Below, piece after piece: positions 22,531 through 31,979 of a stretch of DNA of 64,000 bases. The notes under the pieces were generated by a model that was not told where the DNA came from, ran no database searches, and saw only the letters and a list, made by a program, of their open reading frames with translations. The stretch is from Actinoalloteichus caeruleus DSM 43889 (lineage in GTDB: Bacteria; Actinomycetota; Actinomycetes; Mycobacteriales; Pseudonocardiaceae): the NCBI RefSeq assembly GCF_000429185.2, contig NZ_AUBJ02000001.1, forward strand, positions 4,092,001-4,156,000. The letters are read 5' to 3'. The position numbers and the translations under genes were made by a program. Positions within the stretch are counted from its first letter, which is position 1. Every line of letters begins with the position of its first letter.

Positions 22531-22546
22531 TGTTTCACGTGAAACC
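22531..22546. promoter_or_regulatory. parS site 5 (last base differs)
   Basis: TGTTTCACGTGAAACC, in the 58-base gap between rsmG and parA and ending 18 bases before the parA start. It could allow ParB to act on parAB expression as well as in segregation. Confidence 0.95.
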
Positions 22547-22564
22547 GTGGAGGTGGGCAGGTCT

Positions 22565-23464
22565 GTGAGTTACGAGAAAGGGCAGTTGGACGTGGAGTGG
22601 ACGCCGATCGAGCAGGAGGCCGCGCGGGCCACGAAGGTGCTGCACCCCACCGAGACGCTGCCGGTTCCGGCGCAGCGTCGGGTCGTCGCGGTGGCCAACC
22701 AGAAGGGCGGGGTGGGCAAGACCACCAGTACCGTGAACATCGCCGCGGCGCTCGCGCTGCGGGGTCTGAAGGTCCTGGTGATCGATCTCGACCCCCAGGG
22801 GAACGCGAGCACCGCGTTGGGGGTGGACCACCACTCGAACACCCCCTCGGTCTACGAGGTGCTGCTCGGTGAGATCAGCATCGCCGACGCCGCCGCCGTC
22901 AGCACCCAGTCGGACAACCTGGTGTGCATCCCCGCGACCATCGACCTGGCCGGCTCCGAGATCGAACTGGTGTCGATGGCGGCCAGGGAGACGCGGCTCA
23001 AGGAGGCGTTGTCCACCGAGGCGCTCGACCACCTCCAGGCCGACTACGTCTTCATCGACTGCCCACCGTCGCTGGGGCTGCTCACGGTGAACGCGCTCGT
23101 CGCGGCGCAGGAGGTGCTGATCCCGATCCAGTGCGAGTACTACGCGCTGGAAGGGCTTGGGCAGCTCCTGAACAACATCGAGCTGGTGAAGGCACACCTG
23201 AACCCGTCGCTTCGCGTCTCCACGATCCTGCTCACGATGTACGACGGTCGCACCAAGCTCGCCGATCAGGTGACGAGCGAGGTCCGTGGCCACTTCGGTG
23301 ACCTGGTGTTGCGTACCGTCATCCCGCGAAGCGTGAAGGTGTCGGAGGCACCTGGCTACGGGCAGACGGTGCTGGCCTACGACCCGGGTTCACGGGGAGC
23401 GATGAGTTACCTGGACGCCGCGCGGGAGATGGCGGTCCGGGGTGCGAACGGGGAGACAGGATGA
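22565..23464 (+). CDS. parA: Chromosome partitioning ATPase ParA
   Basis: A Walker-type ATPase that moves ParB-parS complexes. It is 299 residues from the GTG at 22565, chosen because GGAGGT lies 10 bases upstream. The deviant Walker A motif KGGVGKTT is at 47-54. Other motifs are [16 protein letters not shown], the Walker B region [18 protein letters not shown], and the C-terminal [20 protein letters not shown]. All family motifs are intact. It overlaps parB by four bases (ATGA). Confidence 0.98.
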   Translation: MSYEKGQLDVEWTPIEQEAARATKVLHPTETLPVPAQRRVVAVANQKGGVGKTTSTVNIAAALALRGLKVLVIDLDPQGNASTALGVDHHSNTPSVYEVLLGEISIADAAAVSTQSDNLVCIPATIDLAGSEIELVSMAARETRLKEALSTEALDHLQADYVFIDCPPSLGLLTVNALVAAQEVLIPIQCEYYALEGLGQLLNNIELVKAHLNPSLRVSTILLTMYDGRTKLADQVTSEVRGHFGDLVLRTVIPRSVKVSEAPGYGQTVLAYDPGSRGAMSYLDAAREMAVRGANGETG

Positions 23465-24462
23465 AGGACCGGAAGGGCGGGCTCGGACGGGGCCTCGCCG
23501 CGTTGATCCCGAGTGGCCCGGCGGTGGTGGAGCAGACCGCGTCGGTCGCGGCGCCGGCCGCGCCCCGAGCCGGGGCGGTCGGAACGGTGCCCGCCGCACC
23601 ACCCCGGTGGTCCGCCGGCGAGGATCCGGGCGGGGCGGAGCCCGAGGTGGCCGGGGCGATCTACCGTGAGGTCCCCATCGGCGACATCCGGCCGAACCCG
23701 AAGCAGCCGAGGCAGGTCTTCGACGAGGAGGCGTTGTCCGAGCTGGAGCACTCGATCCGCGAGTTCGGGCTGATGCAGCCCATCGTGTTGCGTGAGCTGG
23801 GCCGCGGCGAGTACGAGCTCGTGATGGGTGAGCGTCGCTGGCGGGCCTCGCAGCGCGCCGGGCTGGAGACCATCCCGGCGATCGTGCGGCGGACGGCGGA
23901 TGACGCCATGCTGCGGGACGCGCTGCTGGAGAACATCCACCGGGTGCAGCTCAACCCGCTGGAGGAGGCGGCCGCGTACCAGCAGCTGCTGGAGGAGTTC
24001 GGCGTCACGCACGAGGAGCTGGCCTCCCGGCTCGGGCGCAGTCGGCCGGTGATCACCAACACGATCCGGCTGCTCCGGCTGCCGCTTCCGGTGCAGCGCC
24101 GGGTGGCGGCGAACGTGCTGTCCGCCGGGCACGCGCGGGCGCTCCTCTCGCTGGAGGACCCGGGAGGTCAGGAGGAGCTCGCGAGTCGGATCGTCGCCGA
24201 GGGGTTGTCCGTTCGGGCGACGGAGGAGGCGGCGACGCTCGCGCGTCGTGCCACTCCCCCGAAGCCGAAGCCAGCCGCTCCACGCCCCGAACCCTCGCTC
24301 GGCCTGGAGGCCGTGGCGGACCGGTTGGCCGACGTGTTCGACACCCGCGTGAAGGTGGACATGGGACGTCGCAAGGGGCGCATCGTCGTGGAGTTCGGCT
24401 CGGTGGACGATCTGGAGCGCATCGTGCGGATGATCACGGCAAACGGGACGAATGGGACCTGA
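23461..24462 (+). CDS. parB: Chromosome partitioning protein ParB
   Basis: A CTP-dependent DNA clamp that binds parS and spreads on neighbouring DNA. It is 333 residues. The N-terminus has the ParA-stimulating pattern [13 protein letters not shown]. The CTP-binding region has [12 protein letters not shown] (from 123) and [20 protein letters not shown] (157-176), and the helix-turn-helix [19 protein letters not shown] spans about 189-207. The C-terminal dimerisation part ends [20 protein letters not shown]. The five parS sites within 4 kb upstream are its expected targets. Confidence 0.98.
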   Translation: MKDRKGGLGRGLAALIPSGPAVVEQTASVAAPAAPRAGAVGTVPAAPPRWSAGEDPGGAEPEVAGAIYREVPIGDIRPNPKQPRQVFDEEALSELEHSIREFGLMQPIVLRELGRGEYELVMGERRWRASQRAGLETIPAIVRRTADDAMLRDALLENIHRVQLNPLEEAAAYQQLLEEFGVTHEELASRLGRSRPVITNTIRLLRLPLPVQRRVAANVLSAGHARALLSLEDPGGQEELASRIVAEGLSVRATEEAATLARRATPPKPKPAAPRPEPSLGLEAVADRLADVFDTRVKVDMGRRKGRIVVEFGSVDDLERIVRMITANGTNGT

Positions 24463-24948
24463 TCGACCTGCGAGGGGAACCATGCCACCGTGTTCCGTCA
24501 CGGTGACGAAAAGGCGGAGGTCGGTGAACGGCCTCCGCCGTCCTCGTCCCACCGGTGTGCCGCCTCCCGAGGAGAGGACCGGCGACCCAGCCCGGTGGCT
24601 CGGGGGCTCGAAGGATCTCGGCCAGCCGATGCCCGGTCTCGGTGCGGCCGGACGGGAACGAACACGGCCGCCACTCCCCCAGCCGAGTGGCGGCCTCCGC
24701 TTCCGTCCCGACTCACCCGAACGGCCGTGGGTGGTGCCCGGCCGTTCGCCCGGAGGCACGCCGGTCAGGCCCCGAAGCCGGGGACGACGATCGCGGGCGA
24801 ACCACGACGGCGGGGCGGCGGGGCACGGCCACCGAGGACACGGCGGCCAGGAGGCCGGGCCGGCTGGCGGAGGGCGCCGTCTCGCGACCAGGATGAGGTC
24901 AGCGTCGTTCCGGCCTCGACGGCTCCTGCGGTCGGTCGGGCTCGGGGT
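24463..24948. other. Convergent spacer after parB
   Basis: The 486-base gap between convergent parB and the ATP-grasp gene. Apart from the hairpin at 24513-24539 I see no supported feature; ORFs are low-complexity. Confidence 0.55.
24513..24539. terminator. Hairpin downstream of parB
   Basis: The stem GGCGGAGG/CCTCCGCC with an 11-base loop, 50 bases after the parB stop. A plausible but modest terminator. Confidence 0.5.
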
Positions 24949-25908
24949 TCAGAGCACGCGGCCGCCTCTGGCCACGGCGCGCTCCACGAGGCCGGCGAAC
25001 ACCTCACCGAGCGAGCGGCCCGCCGCGTCGGCCGACATCGGGAGCAGGGAGGTCTCGGTCAGTCCTGGTGAGACGTTGACCTCGAGGAAGTGCACGTCCC
25101 CGTCCGCCGTCACCACCGCGTCGGTCCGCGAGACGTCCCGGAGCCCGAGCAGCTGGTGGGCGGCCACCGCCAGGTCCGCCACCTTCCGCGCCTGACCTGG
25201 CTCGAGTCGGGCCGGGGTGTGGAACTCGGTCAGCCCCGCCGTGTACCGGGACGCGTAGTCGTAGAAACCGCTCGCCGGTTCGATCTCCACGGCGGGCAGC
25301 GCGGTTGGTCCCTCCGGGCCCTCGATGACGCTGACGGCGACCTCGACGCCCTCGACGTAGCGTTCGATCAGCACACTGTCGGAGTACGACAGCACCCCGA
25401 CCATGGCCGCGGGCAGTTCCTCGGCCTCGGTGACCAGCCTGGCCCCGAGCGCGGATCCGCCCTGGTCGGGCTTCAGCACCAGCGGGAGGCCGAAGCGGGT
25501 GACGACCGCGTCCAGCACCGCCCGCGCACCCAACGTGCGGAAGGTGCTGTGGGGCAACGACACCCAGTCCGGGGTGGAGTGCCCCGCCCGGAGCATCTCC
25601 GTCTTGGCCGTGGGCTTGTCCCAGGCGCGGCGGCACCAGCGGGAGTCGGTGCCCACGAAGGGCACGCCGGCCAGTTCCAGCACGGACTGGAAGGCCCCGT
25701 TCTCACCCTCCCCACCGTGGAGGGCCAACACCACCGCGTCGGGGCGGTGCCGGCGGAGACGACCGAGGAGTTCGCCGTCGGCGTCCCACTCCTCCACGGT
25801 CAACCCCACCGTCCGCAGCGCGGCGGACAGCCGACGTCCGGAACGCAGCGAGACGTCCCGCTCGTGGGACAGGCCTCCGGACAGCACGGCGACCCAGCGA
25901 TCTGACAC
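24949..25908 (-). CDS. D-alanine--D-alanine ligase-like ATP-grasp protein
   Basis: A 319-residue protein from the GTG at 25908 (GGAG eight bases upstream). N-terminal VAVLSGGLSHERDVSLRSG and LALHGGEGENGAFQSVLEL match the Ddl substrate-binding loops. ATP-grasp features follow: PLVLKPDQGGSALGARLV, ERYVEGVEVAVSVI and the metal site VHFLEVNVSPGLTETSL. D-Ala-D-Ala ligases make the peptidoglycan dipeptide. It is somewhat shorter than canonical Ddl (350-370), and such genomes usually have a second ddl elsewhere, so this may be a paralogue with a different amino-acid or peptide substrate. It stands alone between convergent parB and the upstream aminotransferase. Confidence 0.85.
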   Translation of the reverse strand: MSDRWVAVLSGGLSHERDVSLRSGRRLSAALRTVGLTVEEWDADGELLGRLRRHRPDAVVLALHGGEGENGAFQSVLELAGVPFVGTDSRWCRRAWDKPTAKTEMLRAGHSTPDWVSLPHSTFRTLGARAVLDAVVTRFGLPLVLKPDQGGSALGARLVTEAEELPAAMVGVLSYSDSVLIERYVEGVEVAVSVIEGPEGPTALPAVEIEPASGFYDYASRYTAGLTEFHTPARLEPGQARKVADLAVAAHQLLGLRDVSRTDAVVTADGDVHFLEVNVSPGLTETSLLPMSADAAGRSLGEVFAGLVERAVARGGRVL

Positions 25909-26197
25909 GCCAGCAACTCCTCGTCTCAGGCGGAACGTCGACTGACCGCACACCTTAGTTCGACGCCTCCGGTGTCCCCGCGCGGGCGGTACCGGCCGGG
26001 GACACGCCCGGTGCCCTCCTGGTCGTGTCCGGGGGAGGGGCGGGTACGGGTGCTGGGCCGGTACCCGCGTCAGGCGCCTGAGCGGCGCGTGCCGAGCACG
26101 GCCCGGGCCAGGTTCGGCCAGCCACCCCGTCGGCCGCCTCCGGGGACCCGCCGCCGAACGGTCCCTGAGCCCGGCCTCGGGGGCGGGTGACCGTCCG

Positions 26198-27541
26198 TCA
26201 GGCGGTGTCCGGGGAGGGCGCCTGGGGCCCTCCGAGCGCGGGCGGGCGGACGGTCCCGAAGGTGTTCAGCAGTTCGAGTTCGTCCTGGAGCACGCCGCCG
26301 AGCCGTCGCACCCCTTCCCGGATCCGGTCCGGGGTGGGGTAGCAGAAGGACAACCGCATCTGGCGGCTGCCGAAGCCGTTGGCGTGGAAGGCGGTGCCCG
26401 AGACGTAGGCCACCCGCTTGGTGATCGCCCTGGGCAGCATCGCCTTGGTGTCCACCCCCTCCGGGGCGGTCAGCCACACGTAGAAGCCGCCGTCCGGCCG
26501 GGTCCACTGGCAGCCGGCGGGCATGTGCTGCTCCAGGGCGCCCAGCATCGCGTCCCGCCGTTCGCGGTACACCTCCCGGTAGGACTTGATCTGGCCCTTC
26601 CAGTCGTGCGTGGAGAGGTAGCGGGACACCAGGAGCTGGTTGAAGGTGGGCGGGCAGAGCGTGGCCGACTCGGAGGCGAGCACCAGCTTCTCGCGGACGG
26701 CGTGGGGGGCGAGCGCCCAGCCGACGCGCAGGCCGGAGGCGAAGATCTTGGAGAACGATCCGAGGTAGATGACGTTGTCGGGGTCGTCGGCGCGCAGCGC
26801 CGGGTAGATCTGGTTGTCGAAGCCCAACAGGCCGTAGGGGTTGTCCTCGATGACGAGCACACCGTGGCGGGCGCAGATCTCCAACACCTCGGCGCGTCGT
26901 CGCACCGCGAGGGTCACGCCGGCCGGGTTGTGGAAGTTGGGGATCGTGTACAGGAACTTGACCCGCTTGCCAGCCCGCTCCGCCGCCTCCAACGCCTGGC
27001 GCAGGTCATCCGGGACCAGCCCCTCGTCGTCCATCGAGACGTGGACCACCTCGGCCTGGTAGGCGGCGAAGCTGCCCAACGCTCCGACGTAGGAGGGGGC
27101 CTCCGCGATGATCACGTCACCGGGGTCGCAGAAGATCCGGGCGACGGTGTCCAACGCCATCTGGGAGCCGACCGTCACGACCACGTCGTCGGGGTGCGCC
27201 GAGATGCCCTCCAGCGCCATCACCTCGACGATCTGTTCCCGGAGCTCCGGAACGCCGTGGGCGGAACCGTACTGGAGGGCGGTCTGCCCCTCGGTCGCGA
27301 CCAGCCGCGCCACCTCGGCCGCCAGCGACTCCAACGGGAGCGCCGCCAGGTTCGGCATCCCGCCGGCCAACGACACCACCTCGGGCCGGCTCGCGACGGA
27401 GAACAGCGCGCGGATCTCGGATGCGGTCATGCCGGCGGTCCGCTCCGCGTAGCGGTCCAGGTGCGGGTCGAGGCTGCGCTGCCCGCGCGGCCCCTGCGGC
27501 TGGCCCCCGCGTAGCACGGGTGGCAGTTCCGGGCTCTCCAT
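26198..27541 (-). CDS. PLP-dependent aminotransferase (2-aminoadipate/KAT-like)
   Basis: A 447-residue fold-type I aminotransferase from the ATG at 27541 (GGAGG four bases upstream). N-terminal VVSLAGGMPNLAALPLESL and LQYGSAHGVPELREQIVEVM, the NFHNPAGVTL active-site segment, DNPYGLLGFDN, and the PLP-binding lysine K265 in GSFSKIFASGLRVGW are all present. The C-terminal YVSGTAFHANGFGSRQMRLS includes the carboxylate-binding arginine region. This pattern is typical of the subclass that includes 2-aminoadipate and aromatic/kynurenine aminotransferases; the substrate cannot be read from sequence. It is upstream of the ATP-grasp gene on the same strand but 289 bases away, so coupling is uncertain. 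Confidence 0.9.
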   Translation of the reverse strand: MESPELPPVLRGGQPQGPRGQRSLDPHLDRYAERTAGMTASEIRALFSVASRPEVVSLAGGMPNLAALPLESLAAEVARLVATEGQTALQYGSAHGVPELREQIVEVMALEGISAHPDDVVVTVGSQMALDTVARIFCDPGDVIIAEAPSYVGALGSFAAYQAEVVHVSMDDEGLVPDDLRQALEAAERAGKRVKFLYTIPNFHNPAGVTLAVRRRAEVLEICARHGVLVIEDNPYGLLGFDNQIYPALRADDPDNVIYLGSFSKIFASGLRVGWALAPHAVREKLVLASESATLCPPTFNQLLVSRYLSTHDWKGQIKSYREVYRERRDAMLGALEQHMPAGCQWTRPDGGFYVWLTAPEGVDTKAMLPRAITKRVAYVSGTAFHANGFGSRQMRLSFCYPTPDRIREGVRRLGGVLQDELELLNTFGTVRPPALGGPQAPSPDTA

Positions 27542-27905
27542 GCCGCCTCCGATGGTCGGCCTCAGTGCTGAGGTTCGGGTTGTCACCCGAGCTGCGCGCC
27601 CCACCGGTCGGCTCGGCCGGGCGCGGGGGACCCGCATGAGGGGTCCCCTCCTGATTAGCGGTACGGCAGCGGTGTCCGTTACCTGGCCCGAGTGTAACGA
27701 CCCGCCGCCGAACGGCAGTGCGATCACGCCGCCGACAGGCCCAGGGGCCGCCGGCGGCCGGGCACCGGCGGCCACCTATCCTCGGTGGAGGGCCAGCGCA
27801 CCTCCGTGGTCCGGTCGACCGCCCGGTGGGTCACCGCCGGCCGCCGGTCGAGGTGCCGCCGCGGGAGCGCCGCGGCAGGCGGGGCGTGTCGTGCGGGGAG
27901 GTCAC

Positions 27906-28556
27906 ATGTCTCGAAGTGTGGTTGGTATCACGCTGGACAATCTGCACGAGCTCCCGGCGAAGTGCCGGCGGTGCGTGTTCTGGGAACTGGCGCCGCACCT
28001 GCGTGAGGAGGCGGAGGAACTCGGCCAGACCGAGTTCGAGAAGGAGGCCTGGGTCTCCAGCGTGTTGTTGGAGTGGGGCTCCTGCGGGCGCATCGCGCAC
28101 GTCGAGGGCGTCCCGGCCGGCTTCGTCCTCTACGCCCCGCCCTCGGCGGTGCCCAGGACGGCCATGTTCCCCAGCGGCCCGGTCAGCCCGGATGCGGTAC
28201 TGCTCACCACGGTGAAGGTGCTCCCCGAGTTCGCGGGCAACGGTGTCGGGCGCATGTTGGCCCAGGCCGTGGTCCGGGACCTCACGCGACGTGGCGTGAA
28301 GGCCGTGGAGGCCTTCGGCAACGGCCTGCCCGACAACCAGGCCGGCTGCGTCGTGCCGGCCGACTTCCTGCGTTCGGTCGGCTTCAAGACGGTCCGCCCA
28401 CATCCCCGCTGGCCGAGGTTGCGGCTGGAGCTGAGGTCCGCGTTCTCCTGGCAGGCCGACGTCGAGGCCGCCCTGGAACGGCTGCTGGACTCCGTCACGG
28501 TCACCACGGCGGGCGTGGGCCCCGCCGGCGTCGAGGCAGCCCCCACCGGCCGCTGA
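27906..28556 (+). CDS. GNAT-family N-acetyltransferase-like protein
   Basis: A 216-residue protein from the ATG at 27906 (GGGAGG four bases upstream). The centre has the GNAT acetyl-CoA motif, LLTTVKVLPEFAGNGVGRML, with the Q/RxxGxG/A loop as EFAGNGVG, followed by QAVVRDLTRRGVKAVEAFG. The N-terminus contains a Cys pair, CRRCVFWEL. A protein of this type occupies the same place, next to the CwlM gene and divergent or convergent to it, in mycobacteria. Its substrate is unknown. Divergent from the aminotransferase, convergent with the amidase. Confidence 0.8.
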   Translation: MSRSVVGITLDNLHELPAKCRRCVFWELAPHLREEAEELGQTEFEKEAWVSSVLLEWGSCGRIAHVEGVPAGFVLYAPPSAVPRTAMFPSGPVSPDAVLLTTVKVLPEFAGNGVGRMLAQAVVRDLTRRGVKAVEAFGNGLPDNQAGCVVPADFLRSVGFKTVRPHPRWPRLRLELRSAFSWQADVEAALERLLDSVTVTTAGVGPAGVEAAPTGR

Positions 28557-28735
28557 GCGGCGGAGGGGCGACCACGTCCGCGCCGGTCGGACCCTGACGT
28601 CGACGACCTGGTCCCGTGGACGGCTCGCTGCTCCGCCCTGGCGGCGACGCGAACGGGGAACGTCCTCGTGCCGCGTGTGGGTCCGGCCCCGACGCCCGGG
28701 CACGGTCGCCCAGGCCCGAGGAACGGGCAAACGGG

Positions 28736-28772
28736 GAGGACCGGCCCGGCGGGATCGCGCGGACCGGTCCTC
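28736..28772. terminator. Hairpin between convergent genes
   Basis: The stem GAGGACCGG/CCGGTCCTC (28736-28744 and 28764-28772) with a 19-base loop, in the gap between the GNAT and amidase genes. It is 36 bases from the amidase stop codon and could serve both directions. Confidence 0.45.
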
Positions 28773-28807
28773 GTCGTCCCTCCCGCCACCGCGGCGGCGG
28801 GACACGT

Positions 28808-29992
28808 TCAGTCGATCTTGGCGAGTTCGTGGCGGAGCAGGTCGTCGAAGGTGAAGGTGCCCGTGGGCTGGTCGTTCTTGCCCAACAGGTAGTGGCGCTT
28901 CACCGCGACCAGGATGCGTTCGGCGACGATGTCGCGGAAGTTGGGGTCGAGGAGCCGCGCCCTGTCCTCGGGGTTGGTGAGGTAGCCCACCTCGACGCGA
29001 ACGGCGGGCATCCGGGTCAGGCGGAGGACCTCCCAGGTCTTCCGGTGCGCCCCGCAGTCGACCATCCCCGTCTTCGCGGACACCTCCCGCTGGATGTAGC
29101 CGGCCAGGGCCTCCCCGACCGTGGAGGTGGTGCCGTTACCGGTCCCGGTGCCGAAGTGGAAGGAGGCGATGCCCTGGGCGCGGGGTGAGGAGTTCGCGTC
29201 GACGTGCAGCGAGAGGAAGAGTTCGGCCCCGGCGTCGTTGGCGAAGGCCGCGCGGTCGGACTCCTGCGGGCAGGAGTCGGGGCCCCGGGTGAGCAGTGCC
29301 TCCATGCCGGTGGCGACCATGCGCCCCTCGAGCCGGCGGGCCAGATCCCACACCAGGTCCGCCTCGGAGGCGCCGTCGACGCAGATGCCCCGGTCCGGCC
29401 CGCCGTGACCGGGGTCGAGGACGATGCGCTTCCCCCGCAGCAGCGGACCGGCGGTGCGCACCCGCTCCTGCTCCCGGAGGAAGACGGGCCGGCCACCCCG
29501 GACCTTGGGGGTGAGCTGCCGGAGAGCGCGCAGGGTCTCCGGGCCGCACACGCCGTCGGCGACCAGGCCGTAGTCCCGCTGGAAGCCGCGCAGGGCCTGC
29601 TCGGTCTGCCCGCCGAAGATCCCGTTCGCCCTTCCGGCGTCGTAGCCGAGTTCCAACAGCCGCTCCTGGAGCGCCACCACGTCGTCGCCGGTCGTGGGCT
29701 GCGTCACCAGGTAGGCCAGCGGCCGGTCCCCCAGCCGCCAGCGGGCGTCCCGGAGCGCGCGGTAGGTCGCCGGTCCGACGATGCCGTCGGTGATCAGCCC
29801 TCGTTGCTGCTGGAACACTCGGACGGCATGTTCCACGACCGCGTCGTAGACGTGCTCCTCCCGCCGCCCGTCGGCGTGCTGGCCGCTGCCGGCAGGGGCG
29901 CCATCGCCCTCGGGTAGTAGCCCCTGGGCTGCGAGATTGGCCTTGATCTCGGCGACGGCCGGACCGAAGTCACCGCGGTGGAGCAGTTGCAT
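28808..29992 (-). CDS. CwlM-like N-acetylmuramoyl-L-alanine amidase family protein
   Basis: A 394-residue protein with two peptidoglycan-binding domains (about 8-85 and 95-160; note LQERLLELGYDAGRANGIFG). An Amidase_3 domain (about 187-380) follows. Zinc ligands H196 (LDPGHGG), E210 and H263 (SLHVDANSS) and the catalytic E334 (VRVEVGYLTN) are visible. There is no signal peptide: the start MQLLHRGDFGPAVAEIKANL is already domain, with GAGGAG just upstream. This is the layout of mycobacterial CwlM, a cytoplasmic regulator of MurA and lipid II export that is phosphorylated by PknB. The trxA-trxB-sigM neighbourhood is the same. I infer a regulatory role, although the active site looks intact. Confidence 0.9.
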   Translation of the reverse strand: MQLLHRGDFGPAVAEIKANLAAQGLLPEGDGAPAGSGQHADGRREEHVYDAVVEHAVRVFQQQRGLITDGIVGPATYRALRDARWRLGDRPLAYLVTQPTTGDDVVALQERLLELGYDAGRANGIFGGQTEQALRGFQRDYGLVADGVCGPETLRALRQLTPKVRGGRPVFLREQERVRTAGPLLRGKRIVLDPGHGGPDRGICVDGASEADLVWDLARRLEGRMVATGMEALLTRGPDSCPQESDRAAFANDAGAELFLSLHVDANSSPRAQGIASFHFGTGTGNGTTSTVGEALAGYIQREVSAKTGMVDCGAHRKTWEVLRLTRMPAVRVEVGYLTNPEDRARLLDPNFRDIVAERILVAVKRHYLLGKNDQPTGTFTFDDLLRHELAKID

Positions 29993-30383
29993 GTACTCCT
30001 CGCTCGACTAGAGGCGCCGAAGTCGTTCGGCGCGGAGGCGGACAACTTATTGTGCCCTGTCGGCCACGGGTCGACATATCGGGCCGTCACCCTTCCGGGT
30101 GCCCCTGCTCGCGGTGTTGATCTTCCGGGGCGGTGCTGTGCGGTGCTGCTGTTCGACCGGGGAGGGGTTGGCCCGACGTGGGCTGTTGTGCTGGCGTGCC
30201 GGATCGCGATCCGGTGGCGTCACGTCGGGGACGGACCCGGAGTCGACCGGGGTCGCGTGCCGAAGCGCGTTCACGTCCGCGCGGGGCGGGCCCTGGTCGG
30301 ACGCGTGTCGCAGGCTACCCGAACACGGAGGGGGATCGGCGCCAGGCACCGACCCCCCTTCTCGAACGCGTTGGACGAGACGG
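29993..30383. other. Spacer between trxA and the CwlM-like gene
   Basis: 391 bases. It holds a terminator-like hairpin for the trx genes (30329-30358). On the minus strand, an AT-rich CACAATAAGTTG near 30041-30052 could include the -10 region for the downstream amidase. No gene is seen. Confidence 0.5.
30329..30358 (-). terminator. Terminator hairpin after trxA
   Basis: Nearly complementary arms, GGGGGATCGGCGCC and GGCACCGACCCCCC, with two non-Watson-Crick positions and almost no loop, 26 bases after the trxA stop. Confidence 0.55.
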
Positions 30384-30713
30384 TCAGGACAGGTAGTCCG
30401 ACAGCTCCTTGACCAGGGCGGCCTTCGGCTTGGCCCCGATGATCTCCTTGACCTTCTCGCCGTTCTTGAACAGCATCAGGGTCGGCAGGGACATGACCTT
30501 GTAGTCGCGGCCCGTCTGGGGGTTCGAGTCGAAGTCGATCTTCGCGATCGTGATCTTCTCCGAGTACTCCGCCGCGATCTCCTCCAGCACCGGGGCGACC
30601 ATCTTGCACGGCCCGCACCAGGAGGCCCAGAAGTCGACGAGAACGGGCTTCTCGCTGGTCAGGACCGTGTCGGCGAACGTCTTGTCGGTGACCTCGATGG
30701 TGTTGCCGGCCAT
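30384..30713 (-). CDS. trxA: Thioredoxin
   Basis: A 109-residue cytoplasmic disulfide reductase. The active site WASWCGPCK carries C33 and C36; the cis-proline region VMSLPTLMLFKNGE is present. It is reduced by the thioredoxin reductase encoded 77 bases upstream (TrxB). The trxB-trxA pair sits next to sigM and its anti-sigma factor, as in mycobacteria and other actinobacteria, which points to redox or envelope-stress control. The start ATG has GGAGA 7-11 bases upstream. Confidence 0.98.
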   Translation of the reverse strand: MAGNTIEVTDKTFADTVLTSEKPVLVDFWASWCGPCKMVAPVLEEIAAEYSEKITIAKIDFDSNPQTGRDYKVMSLPTLMLFKNGEKVKEIIGAKPKAALVKELSDYLS

Positions 30714-30790
30714 AGTCGTCTCTCCTTGTCGCTACGTGTCCACCGGTGGAGTCCGTCCCCACCGGCCTCGAAGTTCCTGGGGCCGGTGGG

Positions 30791-31777
30791 TCAGCTGACG
30801 GGGACCGCGTCCTCACCGGGGCCGTACCCGCCTCCGACGTGCTCGGCGGTGGGCTCGTAGGCCGCCAACCAGCGTTCCGCGTCGATCGCGGCGGAACACC
30901 CCGACCCGGCGGCGGTGATGGCCTGCCGGTAGGTGTTGTCGACGAGGTCACCGGCGGCGAAGACGCCGTCGAGCCCGGTGCGGGTGCTCGGGTGCTCCAC
31001 CCCCACGTAGCCCTCGTCGTCCAGGTCGACCTGTCCCCGGACCAGCTCGCTGCGCGGGTCGTGACCGATCGCCACGAACATCGCGGTCACGTCGAGCGTC
31101 GAGTCCTCGCCCGTCCTGGTGTCGGTGACGCGGAGCCCGCTGACCGTGTCCTCCCCCAGCACCTCGCTCACCACGGCGTTGGTCAGGAACCGGATCTTCT
31201 CGTTCTCCTCGGCGCGGCGGAGCATGATGCGCGAGGCGCGGAACTCCTCGCGGCGGTGGATGATCGTGACGCTGCGGGCGAACCGGGTGAGGAAGGTCGC
31301 CTCCTCCATGGCCGAGTCCCCGCCGCCGACGACGGCGATGTCCTGGTCGCGGAAGAAGAACCCGTCGCACGTGGCGCAGGAGGACACGCCACGTCCCAAC
31401 AGCCGCTCCTCGCCAGGGACGTCCAGGTAGCGGGGTGCCGCGCCCATCGCCAGGATCACCGCGCGTGACCGGTAGGTGGTCCCGTTGACCTCGACCGTCT
31501 TCACCGGCCCCGAGAGGTCGATGGCCTCCACGTCCTCGGCGCGCAGCTCCGCCCCGAAACGGGTGGCCTGTTGGCGCATCTCCTCCATCAGGTCCGGGCC
31601 CATGATCCCCTCGCGGAAGCCCGGGTAGTTCTCCACCTCGGTGGTCGTCATGAGGGCACCACCGAACTGGGTGCCTTCGAAGACCAGTGGGTTCAGTTGG
31701 GCGCGGGCGGCGTACACGGCCGCGGTGTACCCGGCGGGGCCGGAACCGACGATGATGAGGTTGCGGACTTCGGACAA
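30791..31777 (-). CDS. trxB: Thioredoxin reductase (NADPH)
   Basis: A flavoprotein that passes electrons from NADPH to thioredoxin, 328 residues. The FAD-binding motif is GSGPAG at 11-16, the redox-active cysteines are C134 and C137 in CATCDG, the NADPH motif is GGGDSA at 151-156, and the late FAD motif is [20 protein letters not shown]. The start is a TTG at 31777: GGTGGAGG lies 7-14 bases upstream and no ATG or GTG fits. All catalytic residues are present. It is followed by trxA. Confidence 0.98.
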   Translation of the reverse strand: MSEVRNLIIVGSGPAGYTAAVYAARAQLNPLVFEGTQFGGALMTTTEVENYPGFREGIMGPDLMEEMRQQATRFGAELRAEDVEAIDLSGPVKTVEVNGTTYRSRAVILAMGAAPRYLDVPGEERLLGRGVSSCATCDGFFFRDQDIAVVGGGDSAMEEATFLTRFARSVTIIHRREEFRASRIMLRRAEENEKIRFLTNAVVSEVLGEDTVSGLRVTDTRTGEDSTLDVTAMFVAIGHDPRSELVRGQVDLDDEGYVGVEHPSTRTGLDGVFAAGDLVDNTYRQAITAAGSGCSAAIDAERWLAAYEPTAEHVGGGYGPGEDAVPVS

Positions 31778-31979
31778 GTTGACGCCTCCACCGACTCGCT
31801 TGCGGGATCACGCTGTGCTGTCGGCCGACCTGGCATCGCCATACCGACATCGAGCTGTAACGCGATCCTAGGCGTGGGTGTTCCCGCCGCGGTTCGGCGT
31901 GTGGCGAGGGTGACGGCCGCACTGGGGCCGGTGCGGGCGCCCCAGCCCGCACCGTGCCGCGCTCCCGGTGGTGGCGGAC

